NCBI RefSeq assembly: GCF_001458395.1
Contig: NZ_CYSR01000021.1
Span: 372,001-436,000 of the forward strand
From: Leisingera aquaemixtae
Lineage (GTDB): Bacteria > Pseudomonadota > Alphaproteobacteria > Rhodobacterales > Rhodobacteraceae
Direction of reading: 5' to 3'
DNA length: 64,000 bases
Each line of letters starts with the position of its first letter. Within the stretch, counting starts at the first letter, position 1. The notes under the pieces are model-generated. The model did not search any database. It saw only the letters and a list, made by a program, of their open reading frames with translations, and was not told where the DNA came from. The position numbers and the translations under genes are program-made. Shown here piece by piece: positions 11,404-18,940 of the stretch.

Positions 11404-11456
11404 CCGCCCGGCTGAAGGCCGGGCAGTGCCCGACCGCCCCCATGGGCGGGCACTTC
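11404..11456 (+). repeat. Palindromic intergenic repeat, copy B
   Basis: This is the inverted counterpart of 7736-7788: CGCCCGGC-tgaag-GCCGGGC followed by CCGCCCC-cat-GGGCGGG. It lies between oxidase subunits II and I. A further partial copy (CCGCCCGCGGCCGGGC) continues at 11461-11476. Stem changes relative to copy A are compensated, so the fold is conserved. Confidence 0.6.
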
Positions 11457-11483
11457 GTTTCCGCCCGCGGCCGGGCACTGCCC

Positions 11484-12311
11484 TCACCGTTCTGCCAGCC
11501 TTGTCGCGGGTTCAGACGCCGTGCGGGCGTAGTCTTCAAAGGTCAGCTGCTCCTGCAGCCATTCCTGGTATTCCGCGGCCTCCACCACGGTCACGAAACC
11601 GCGCATGAAGGGATGCGCGGTGCCGCAGTATTCGGCGCAAAGCGCCTCGAAATTGCCGGTGCGGGTCGGGGTGAACCAGATGTAGGTGACCATGCCCGGC
11701 ACCATGTCCATCTTGGCGCGGAACTCGGGCACGTAGAAATTGTGCAAGACGTCGATGGAGCGCAGCAGCAGTTTGACCGGCTGATCCACCGGCAGATAGA
11801 CCTCGCCGCCCTCGATGATGAGGTCATCCTTGCCGAAGCGGTCATGCGGGTTGACGCCCAGGGGGTTTTCGCCGCTCACCCATTCCGCGTCCGCTGTGCC
11901 CAGCACGCCGTCGGCGCCGGGCAGCCGGTAGGCCCAGTTCCACTGCTGGCCGAAGACTTCCAGCTCGCTGGCGTTCGCGGGCACGGTGACGAACTGCTTC
12001 CACACGAACAGCCCCGGCACCAGCATCGCAGCCACGCCAACGGCGGTCACTGCTGTCAGCCACCACTCAAGCCGCTTGTTTTCCGGATCGAACTCAGCCT
12101 TGTGGCCCGGCCGGTGCCGGAATTTCCAAACGCAATAGGCCGTGAACAGCACCACCGCGGCGAACACCGCACCAGTGATCCAGAAGGTTATTACCAGCGT
12201 GTTGTCGATATAGTCCCAGTTCGACGCGATCGGCGTCCACCACCACGGGCTGTACAGATGGAACGCAACGGACCCCGCCACGATCAGCACAAGCACGACC
12301 GCAATCAGCAT
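11484..12311 (-). CDS. coxB: Cytochrome c oxidase subunit II (CuA)
   Basis: A 275-residue subunit with two N-terminal transmembrane helices (about 3-22 and 40-62), a third hydrophobic stretch near 85-105, and a periplasmic cupredoxin domain. The binuclear CuA site is complete: an upstream His in DVLHNFYVPEF and CAEYCGTAHPFM (C-x3-C-x3-H-x2-M). It accepts electrons from cytochrome c. The ATG at 12311 follows a purine-rich ribosome site; a TTG at 12347 would add 12 residues. No fused cytochrome c domain. First gene of the II-I-III-III-IV transcript. Confidence 0.92.
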   Translation of the reverse strand: MLIAVVLVLIVAGSVAFHLYSPWWWTPIASNWDYIDNTLVITFWITGAVFAAVVLFTAYCVWKFRHRPGHKAEFDPENKRLEWWLTAVTAVGVAAMLVPGLFVWKQFVTVPANASELEVFGQQWNWAYRLPGADGVLGTADAEWVSGENPLGVNPHDRFGKDDLIIEGGEVYLPVDQPVKLLLRSIDVLHNFYVPEFRAKMDMVPGMVTYIWFTPTRTGNFEALCAEYCGTAHPFMRGFVTVVEAAEYQEWLQEQLTFEDYARTASEPATRLAER

Positions 12312-12535
12312 CCCGCCCCCTTTCCCCCGCTCCCCGGACACATCCAAGGCCGAAAAGGCAGGTTCAATCGGTAAGAGAAGGCAGTATACGCCGGTTTCAC
12401 AAATTAATCCAGAAACGGAAGATTTTGCGCCCCTGACGCTAAAAACTTTCCGTTTTCACGCAATTCGCCAAACGAACCGGACGCGGCCGCCTCCGGAGGA
12501 CGGCGCCGCTGCTGTCAGATGTCCGGAAACAGTAA

Positions 12536-12565
12536 GGGGCCGGAGGGAATGTTCCCCCCGGCCCC
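12536..12565 (-). terminator. Hairpin downstream of the BCCT gene
   Basis: GGGGCCGG and CCGGCCCC, with an inner GGAA/TTCC pair, fold into a strong stem 30 bases past the transporter stop. On the minus strand it is followed only by TTACTGTTT, so the U tract is weak; call it a probable terminator. Confidence 0.5.
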
Positions 12566-12594
12566 GGCACCGCCCGCAAGGACGGCTGGCGTGC

Positions 12595-14424
12595 TTATTC
12601 GGCAGGCGCGCGTTCTGCGGCCTTTTCGCGCTGACCATCGCGGAACAGCGCCTTGGCCAGTGAGATGCACATCAGGCCCATCACCATGGTGAACGGCAGC
12701 GCACCGATGATCATCGCGCTTTTCAGCGCTTCCATCGGATCCGCTCCGCCGTTCTGCTTGCCTGCAAACAGCAGGGTGCCGATCACGGCGGTCAGGATCA
12801 GGCCCCAGACGATCTTGTGCTTGTTGCCGATGTTCTGGTCGCCGCCGGACATGATGGTGTTCATCACCAGAATGCCGGAGTCCGCCGAGGTGACCAGGAA
12901 GGTCATGATCAGCACCACGCACATGATGGTGATGCCGGACAGCAGGCCGCCGTCGATCATGCTTTGCAGGGTTACGAACAGCTTGGCGGTGTTCGAGGCG
13001 CCGATGATCGCACCTTCGGCCGCGCCGTTCAGTTCCAGGTCGATGGCGGTGCCGCCCAGGATGGTCATCCAGGCAAAGCAGACCAGCGCAGGGGCGAGCA
13101 CGCAGCCGACGATGAATTCACGCACCGAGCGGCCGCGGGAAATGCGCGCCAGGAACAGGCCCACGAAGGGCGAGAACGCGATCCACCAGGCCCAGTAGAA
13201 GGTGGTCCAGCCGGCCTGCCAGCCGAACTGGCGCTGCGGCTCGCCCGCGGCATAGGCCGCCGACAGCACGTCGTCGGACAGAGCAGCGGCTTCGCCCTCC
13301 AGACCGGACTTGAAGCCTTCGAAGGAGCCCCAGGCGTTGGTGGCACCGCCGCGCAGCGCATCGGCATAGGGGGCGGCCTCAGCCGGCAGCGCCGCCGAGA
13401 ACTCAGCCGCGGATTGCGGGCCGAAAGCGCCGAAGCTCAGCGCCGTGAAGTTCAGGATGTAGTCCACAATGGCCGAGGCGTAGGTGCTCATGGCGAACAC
13501 GAAGGAGCCGAAGACCACGAAGACCAGCAGCAGGATGATCGACAGGACCAGGTTCAGGTTCGACAGATACTTCACGCCGCGGCCGACGCCGGACACCGCC
13601 GAGATGATCGACAGCCCCATGATCGCGAACAGGCCGGCCAGCAGGCCAACGGTGCCCGGTGCAGGCGCGTCGCCGCTCATGTCCATCATCCATTCCATGC
13701 CGGTGATCGCGTAAAGGCCGTCCACGAACTGCGACACGCCGAAGCCGATGGTCACGGACACGCCCAGGATGGTGGCGACAACGCCCAGCACGTCAACGAC
13801 GTGGCCCAGGAAGCCGTTCATCAGCTTGCCGAACAGCGGCGTCAGCGCGGTGCGGATGGTCAGCGGCATCCCGCGGGTATAGGCGTAGTAGGCCAGCGAC
13901 AGGCCGGTCACCACGTAGATCGCCCAGGCATGGAAGCCGTAATGCAGGAAGGTGTAGCGGAAGCCGGACTGAATGGCCTCCTCGCTGTTCGCTGCGACCT
14001 CCTGCGACAGCACCACCGGGTTGGACCCCCACAGGCCCAGCGGCTCTGCGGTGGCGAACACCATCAGGCCGACGCCCAGACCGGCGCCGAACATCATCGA
14101 GAACCAGGAAAAGTCCGAGAACTCCTTCGGCTCGCCCGGGGCCCCCATGATCCGCTTACCGGTTTGCGGCAGCGCGGCGACCACAAACAGGAAAAAGGCG
14201 AAGAAGCCGACGATGATGATGTAAAAGGCGTTGAAGTCCTCCAGAATACGCCAGTTCAGGCTGCCGAGCACGCCGGTGGCGTTTGCCGGCCAGACCAGGG
14301 CCCAGAGCACCAGCGCGACCATGATCCCCTTGCTGAGCAAGGCAATCTCGACGCTGTGCCCCTCGTAGAAGCCGCCGTTGGAGGTCTTGATCTCCAAATC
14401 GGTAAAAGGTTGCTTAATTGACAT
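12595..14424 (-). CDS. BCCT-family betaine/carnitine/choline transporter
   Basis: A 609-residue secondary transporter of the betaine-choline-carnitine family with about 12 predicted helices. The signature WTTFYWAWWIAFSPFVGLFL, followed by ARISRGRSVREF, carries the aromatic cage and the conserved Arg-rich loop, and GLGVGLMVFATAEPLGLW matches helix 3. The C-terminus is short and lacks the long osmosensing tail of BetP, pointing to nutrient uptake. Start at 14424 with GGAGG upstream. It closes the six-gene run starting at the aldehyde dehydrogenase, so its substrate is probably the quaternary or N-methylated compound degraded there. Confidence 0.9.
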   Translation of the reverse strand: MSIKQPFTDLEIKTSNGGFYEGHSVEIALLSKGIMVALVLWALVWPANATGVLGSLNWRILEDFNAFYIIIVGFFAFFLFVVAALPQTGKRIMGAPGEPKEFSDFSWFSMMFGAGLGVGLMVFATAEPLGLWGSNPVVLSQEVAANSEEAIQSGFRYTFLHYGFHAWAIYVVTGLSLAYYAYTRGMPLTIRTALTPLFGKLMNGFLGHVVDVLGVVATILGVSVTIGFGVSQFVDGLYAITGMEWMMDMSGDAPAPGTVGLLAGLFAIMGLSIISAVSGVGRGVKYLSNLNLVLSIILLLVFVVFGSFVFAMSTYASAIVDYILNFTALSFGAFGPQSAAEFSAALPAEAAPYADALRGGATNAWGSFEGFKSGLEGEAAALSDDVLSAAYAAGEPQRQFGWQAGWTTFYWAWWIAFSPFVGLFLARISRGRSVREFIVGCVLAPALVCFAWMTILGGTAIDLELNGAAEGAIIGASNTAKLFVTLQSMIDGGLLSGITIMCVVLIMTFLVTSADSGILVMNTIMSGGDQNIGNKHKIVWGLILTAVIGTLLFAGKQNGGADPMEALKSAMIIGALPFTMVMGLMCISLAKALFRDGQREKAAERAPAE

Positions 14425-14469
14425 GCGTTTCCTCCCGTTTCGCACGTGCCGCACCGGGGTGCGGAATGT

Positions 14470-14492
14470 CCGGCGGGGTGCGGCCCCGCCGG
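14470..14492. other. Intercistronic hairpin between reductase and transporter genes
   Basis: CCGGCGGGG-tgcgg-CCCCGCCGG forms a perfect 9-bp stem in the 77-base gap before the BCCT gene. No U tract follows on the minus strand. It may uncouple or stabilise the transporter message. Confidence 0.5.
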
Positions 14493-14501
14493 GGATTGGC
14501 G

Positions 14502-15512
14502 TCAGCCCAACAGAGCTTTGATCCTGTCCAGCGTTGCCACGCTGACCGCGACGCCTTGGTCCCGGGCCTTGATCCGCTTGCCGCGGCGCCCGTCGCCTGG
14601 CAGATGTGCGCCAGGCTGTGCCCGCACCGCGCCCACGATTCCGACCATTCCGGCACGAAATGTGTCATTCGAGGTTGCTGAGGGGTCGATTGCGATGAAC
14701 ATCTGGCCGGTTTTCGGCGGACCGCCTGCGGTGCCGGAGAACGGCGAGGCATTGATGCCCAGCGTGGCACCGGTCAGCGCGGCGGCCATGATCTCGGTCA
14801 GCAGCGCCACCCCGACGCCCTTGTAGCCGCCCGAAGGCGCCATCGAGCCCTTGAGGCCCGCGTCCGGGTCTGTGGTCGGGTTGCCGTCTGCATCCAGCGC
14901 CCAGCCCAGCGGAATCTCCTTGCCCTCGCGGGCGTGTTTCATCACCTCGCTCTTGGCGATGGTGCTGGCGCTTTGGTCGATCAGCAGCTCCGGCTCGCCG
15001 TCCTCGCCCGGCACCGCAACCGAGAACGGGTTGGTGCCGACCACCGGCTTCTTGCCGCCCGATGGCGCAATTGAGGCGGGCGCATTGGTGAAGCCCAAGC
15101 CCACCAGCCCGGCGCGGGCCAGGCGGGCGGTGTGGTAGCCCAGCACGCCGCAGTTGTAGCTGTTGCGGATGGCCAGAACTGCGATGCCCTGCTCGCGGGC
15201 TGCCGGGATCAGCGCTTCAAAGCCTGCGTCGATGGCCGGATGGGCGAAGCCGGTGGCGGCGTCCACCGCGACGACGCCGGGGCGCGGGCGGGACAGAACC
15301 GGCACCGCCTGCCCGTCCACCTTGCCGCATTGCACATGCTCCGCATAGATCGGGATGTAGGCGAGGCCATGGCTGGCCACCCCATCCGCCTCGGTCGCGG
15401 CGGTGGCAACTGCCAAGGGCCGCGCATTCGCCTCTGACGTGCCTGCCGCCACCAGGGCGCGGAACGACAGGTCCTCGATCTCGGCAAGGGTCAGGGTTCG
15501 GGTCTCGGTCAT
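14502..15512 (-). CDS. Ldh-family (malate/L-lactate/imine) oxidoreductase
   Basis: A 336-residue NAD(P)H-dependent enzyme of the Ldh_2 (PF02615) family, which includes ureidoglycolate, sulfolactate and Δ1-piperideine/pyrroline-2-carboxylate (N-methyl amino acid) reductases. The catalytic His is in DGVASHGLAYIPIY, and NSYNCGVLGYH plus SGGKKPVVGTNPFSVAVP are family blocks. Given the betaine transporter and aldehyde dehydrogenase beside it, reduction of a cyclic imine or 2-oxo acid is the best guess; the family does not fix the substrate. It follows the DUF3726-like gene by 12 bases. Confidence 0.85.
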   Translation of the reverse strand: MTETRTLTLAEIEDLSFRALVAAGTSEANARPLAVATAATEADGVASHGLAYIPIYAEHVQCGKVDGQAVPVLSRPRPGVVAVDAATGFAHPAIDAGFEALIPAAREQGIAVLAIRNSYNCGVLGYHTARLARAGLVGLGFTNAPASIAPSGGKKPVVGTNPFSVAVPGEDGEPELLIDQSASTIAKSEVMKHAREGKEIPLGWALDADGNPTTDPDAGLKGSMAPSGGYKGVGVALLTEIMAAALTGATLGINASPFSGTAGGPPKTGQMFIAIDPSATSNDTFRAGMVGIVGAVRAQPGAHLPGDGRRGKRIKARDQGVAVSVATLDRIKALLG

Positions 15513-15524
15513 CTCGGTGCCTTC

Positions 15525-16154
15525 TCAGTCGTTGTCGGACAGCCCGGCGCCGGCGCCCAGCAGGCGCGACTCCTCGGTGGCCGGAGCGTAGGATTTATGG
15601 GCAAAGCGGTTGAGCGCGGCCCAGGCCGCCTCCGCCGGTTCGGCGCGGGTGCGGCCGGGGTTCGGGTCTGGCAGGCTGCCCGCGGCGCCGATGGTCAGGC
15701 GGGCGGCCGCGTCCGGCAGGGTGCCTTCGCAGTGCAGGGCGGCGCCGTCGGTGACAGCCTGGAAGCCCTCGCCCGCAACCGTGACGCAGGCGCCAAGCTG
15801 CCGTGCGGCCGTTGCGGCAAAGGGCAGGATCATCGCAGGCTGGGCAACTGGGCCGATGGCCATTGGCATGTCCCGCAGCCGCGCCGCGCAGTCGGACAGC
15901 GCCGCGCCGGTTGCCAGCGGACAGAGCGGCGCGTCTGCCAGCCAGTCACCCTCGATGCCTTGCGGGGCGTGAGCCTGCAGCTCAGCTGCAAAGCCGGCCT
16001 CCAGCAGCCGGGCCAGCACCGCCGCGCCGTCCAGCCCCTGCGCGCACAGCCAGCGGGTGGCCTTGGCGGCTTCCTCGGCCAGCCCCCAGTCATACCCCGC
16101 CCCGCGGGCGGCGCGTTTTGCGGTGGCTTCCACTTCGTTCAGCGCATAGCTCAT
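15525..16154 (-). CDS. DUF3726-like protein
   Basis: A 209-residue soluble protein, probably of the DUF3726 family (recognised by its N-terminus SYALNEVEATAKRAARGAGYDWGLAEEAAKATRWL and its neighbourhood rather than by search; the full motif spans residues 2-36). The N-terminal third is helical and resembles a small recognition or assembly domain; the middle is rich in Ala and Gly. The start overlaps the stop of the 562-aa gene (ATGA), so the two are translationally coupled and probably act together. Function unknown. Confidence 0.65.
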   Translation of the reverse strand: MSYALNEVEATAKRAARGAGYDWGLAEEAAKATRWLCAQGLDGAAVLARLLEAGFAAELQAHAPQGIEGDWLADAPLCPLATGAALSDCAARLRDMPMAIGPVAQPAMILPFAATAARQLGACVTVAGEGFQAVTDGAALHCEGTLPDAAARLTIGAAGSLPDPNPGRTRAEPAEAAWAALNRFAHKSYAPATEESRLLGAGAGLSDND

Positions 16155-17839
16155 TGGTCTGCCTCCGGGTATACCCACAGGTCGGCGTTGGCGGTGGTCA
16201 GGTCTTCAGGGTAAGGCGCGCCCGCATACATGCAGATCCGCACCCAGCGGTCGGAGCGCGGGTCAAAATGGGTAGCGCCGAAGAACGACAGTTTCGCCCG
16301 CAGCATGTCGACCGGCAGCACCCGGTCGCTGATGGTGTTGCTGCGGATTTCACCGTAGGGGGCGGCTTGGCTCATCTGCGCCCGGCGCACGGTGTGGCGG
16401 TGTTCCGGGTGGCGCAGCAGGAAGGCCGCGACGGGCGCCTCGGCGTCCCAACCGGCCAGCGCGGCATGGGCCAAGGCTGCGTCACGGGCCGGCGCCAGCG
16501 GCTGTTCGTAATTGGCGATGGGCTCGTCGAAGCGTTCGCCCATGCGCGGCTCCAGCTTCTCTTCCGAGACATACCAGGCGCGGGCGCAGTTTTCGCGGGC
16601 CCCCCAGTCCAGATCCAGTGCCCAGCCAAAGCTGTCTTGCAGCAGGCTGCGGACCTGCGAAACCGGCATTGCGCCATTGATGATGAAGGCGTCTTTGTTG
16701 GCGTCGGCCATGCAGTCGGACAGACCGTCCACCAGCTCCGCATAGGGTTCGAGGATCAGCGAGGCCGCCAGTTCCTGCCCTTCCAGGCTCAGCGCTGTCC
16801 CGCTCCAGCGGATCAGCCGGTCCCAGGGGCGGTCATTGCGCAGATCATCTGATGCCACCCAGGCCGCCAAGGCCTCAAGATCCTTGCGAAGGCTCGCCAG
16901 CTTTTCGATCTGCACCGGGTGCTCCGAATGCCAGCGCGCCGCCGACAATTCGCTTCGCCGCAGCATCCGGCGGAAGCAGGCGGCTTCTTCCGCGGTGGCG
17001 GTCTCGACGGAACGCACCCGGGCAATCGCCTCTTCCCGCGCCATGATCCAGTTGTTGAACAGCACCGGGTGGTTGACGATGTAGGGCGCCATGCCAAGGC
17101 CGGTGGAGTTGCCGATCCCCAGCCGCTGCGCGGTTTCGGGCGCCAGCGGCACGGCGTTCTCGCCGCCCTTGGCACGGGCCATATGCTCCACCAGATCACG
17201 GACGAAGACACGGGTCAGGTAAACCGACAGCATCTCTGCCTGGAACGGCGCGCTGAGTTCGGGGCGGTCCGCGATGGCCTCCCGGTCGGCAGCGCCCAGC
17301 TTGCCGGAGCCGTAGACGGCGGTGGTGCGCATCAGGTAGCCGACGGCATCCGCCTGCGCCGAGTCCGGCTGCCGGCCCTGCGACAGCGCATCGACGAAAT
17401 GCGCCCACAGGCGCACTGAACGGTTGGCGCGGGAAACAGACAGGGATTTCTCGTTGACCCGGCCCGCCTCCTGATACGGCACGTTCTTCGACAGACGCTC
17501 AATATCCGCATCCGTTGGCACCCCGTCGAACAGGGTGAAGGTCGCATCCCAGGCGGTGGCGATCACCCGGTCGGAGCGCATTTCCGGCGGCAGGTCGTGG
17601 GCGAAGGCAATCAGGGAATAGGTCCGCGCGGGGCCGGTCGCGGTATAGACCGCCACACCGACACCCTTGGCATCAATATCAAACTTCGGGCGCGCAAAGC
17701 TCCAGTTTTCCCGGGCCATGCGCCGTGTCAGCACCCGCATGAAGCTGAGGCGGCACTGGTGCAGGGAGCCGAGACGGCTGAGGCGCATGACCTGCGCCGG
17801 GTTCCGTCGTGATATCGTTGTCTGCGCGGTTGGTTCCAT
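16151..17839 (-). CDS. Conserved hypothetical protein, 562 aa, in catabolic operon
   Basis: I do not recognise this protein. It has 562 residues, no signal peptide and no transmembrane helix, so it is cytosolic. It is well behaved as a gene: ATG three bases past the dipeptidase stop with GGGATAG as ribosome site, and ATGA overlap with the next gene. Notable segments: LGIGNSTGLGMAPYIVNHP (Gly-rich loop), WIMAREEAIARV, DADANKDAFIINGAM-like stretch near residue 385, and a Trp-rich SFGWALDLDWGARENCARAWY. No known catalytic motif could be matched. It may be a new enzyme or large subunit, with the DUF3726-like protein as partner. Confidence 0.75.
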   Translation of the reverse strand: MEPTAQTTISRRNPAQVMRLSRLGSLHQCRLSFMRVLTRRMARENWSFARPKFDIDAKGVGVAVYTATGPARTYSLIAFAHDLPPEMRSDRVIATAWDATFTLFDGVPTDADIERLSKNVPYQEAGRVNEKSLSVSRANRSVRLWAHFVDALSQGRQPDSAQADAVGYLMRTTAVYGSGKLGAADREAIADRPELSAPFQAEMLSVYLTRVFVRDLVEHMARAKGGENAVPLAPETAQRLGIGNSTGLGMAPYIVNHPVLFNNWIMAREEAIARVRSVETATAEEAACFRRMLRRSELSAARWHSEHPVQIEKLASLRKDLEALAAWVASDDLRNDRPWDRLIRWSGTALSLEGQELAASLILEPYAELVDGLSDCMADANKDAFIINGAMPVSQVRSLLQDSFGWALDLDWGARENCARAWYVSEEKLEPRMGERFDEPIANYEQPLAPARDAALAHAALAGWDAEAPVAAFLLRHPEHRHTVRRAQMSQAAPYGEIRSNTISDRVLPVDMLRAKLSFFGATHFDPRSDRWVRICMYAGAPYPEDLTTANADLWVYPEADQ

Positions 17840-17842
17840 GAC

Positions 17843-18826
17843 CTATCCCTTTGGGCCAAAGTTTTCGGCGAAGAACCGGTACCAGTTCCCGCCCATGATG
17901 CCGCTGACCTCGTCGTCGTTCATGCCCGTCGCGCGAAGGCCGTCTTCGATGTTTCCAAAGTCGCGGTTGTCCTTGAACCAGCCGGGCATTGCCGGGAAGC
18001 CCGGCGCGGCGGCTGATCCTTCGCCGTAGTCGATTTCCTTCGTCCAGCGGCCGACCCGCATCCATTCAACGATGCTGTCGGGCTGGTCCTGGCAAAGATC
18101 GGTGCCGATGCCGAGGTGCTGCGCGCCGTATTTGTCGGCAGTGCGGGCAATCATTTCGCAAAAGCTTTGCAGGGTGCAGTTGGACTTGTCCTTCAGGTGG
18201 TGCGGATAGACCGAGAAGCCCAGCATGCCGCCATGGCCGGTCACCGCGCGGATCACATCGTCCTTCTTGTTGCGCAGGGCCGGCGACCATTCATGCGGGT
18301 TGGCATGGGTGATGGCGATCGGGCGGGTGGAAATTTCCGCCGCTTCGATGGTGGAGCGGTCGGCGGAGTGGCTCATGTCCACGACCAGGCCGACCCGGTT
18401 CATCTCCTTGATCACCTGACGCCCCATGCGGGTGATGCCGGTGTCCTCGGCCTCGTAACAGCCGGTCGCCAGCAGCGACTGGTTGTTGTAGGTGAGCTGC
18501 ATGAAACGGGCGCCCAGCGTGTGCAGGATCTCGACCAGGCCGATGTCGTCCTCCATCGGCGAGGGGTTCTGGAAACCGAAGAACACCGCGGTGCGGCCGG
18601 TTTCGCGGGCCCTGTCAATGTCGGAGGCCCACTGCCCCTTCATGATCAGGTCCGGATACTGTTCGAACCAGCGGTTCCACTTTTCGAAGTTCAGAACCGT
18701 CTCGCGGAAGTTCTCATGATAGGCAATCGTGACATGGATCGCGTCCACGCCGCCCTCGCGCAGCTGGCGGAAGATTTTTTCCGACCAGTTGGCATATTGC
18801 AGGCAGTCGATACGGTAGCCGGTCAT
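17843..18826 (-). CDS. M19 (membrane dipeptidase-like) metal hydrolase, variant active site
   Basis: A 327-residue TIM-barrel protein of the renal/membrane dipeptidase family (M19). Retained ligands: His in DMSHSADRST, His in ITHANPHEW and Asp in GIGTDLCQDQP. Unusually, the N-terminal His-x-Asp metal motif of true dipeptidases is replaced (RIDCLQYANWS), and the bridging Glu position reads FGFQNPSP. So a dinuclear dipeptidase is unlikely; a mononuclear amidohydrolase acting on a cyclic or acyclic amide intermediate is more plausible. No signal peptide. Second gene of the operon, 114 bases after the aldehyde dehydrogenase. Confidence 0.85.
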   Translation of the reverse strand: MTGYRIDCLQYANWSEKIFRQLREGGVDAIHVTIAYHENFRETVLNFEKWNRWFEQYPDLIMKGQWASDIDRARETGRTAVFFGFQNPSPMEDDIGLVEILHTLGARFMQLTYNNQSLLATGCYEAEDTGITRMGRQVIKEMNRVGLVVDMSHSADRSTIEAAEISTRPIAITHANPHEWSPALRNKKDDVIRAVTGHGGMLGFSVYPHHLKDKSNCTLQSFCEMIARTADKYGAQHLGIGTDLCQDQPDSIVEWMRVGRWTKEIDYGEGSAAAPGFPAMPGWFKDNRDFGNIEDGLRATGMNDDEVSGIMGGNWYRFFAENFGPKG

Positions 18827-18850
18827 TCAGGCACCTCGTTTATTGATGGT

Positions 18851-18913
18851 CAGCGCCCGTCCCAAGTGAATGCGGGGGGCAGGACGGGCGCTGCATCCGG
18901 CGTGTCGCCGGAT
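18851..18913. other. Two tandem hairpins between ALDH and M19 genes
   Basis: CAGCGCCCGTCC (18851-18862) pairs with GGACGGGCGCTG (18882-18893), a perfect 12-bp stem, followed by ATCCGGCG-tgt-CGCCGGAT (18895-18913). Without a U tract they are likelier processing or stability elements than terminators. Confidence 0.55.
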
Positions 18914-18940
18914 AAGTTCAGGCCGAGCGAATGGCGGGCA

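Noticed and set aside
9732-12374. 880-residue open frame opposite the oxidase genes
   Set aside because: His/Asp/Gln/Arg-rich shadow of membrane-protein codons, overlapping genuine subunits I and II entirely.
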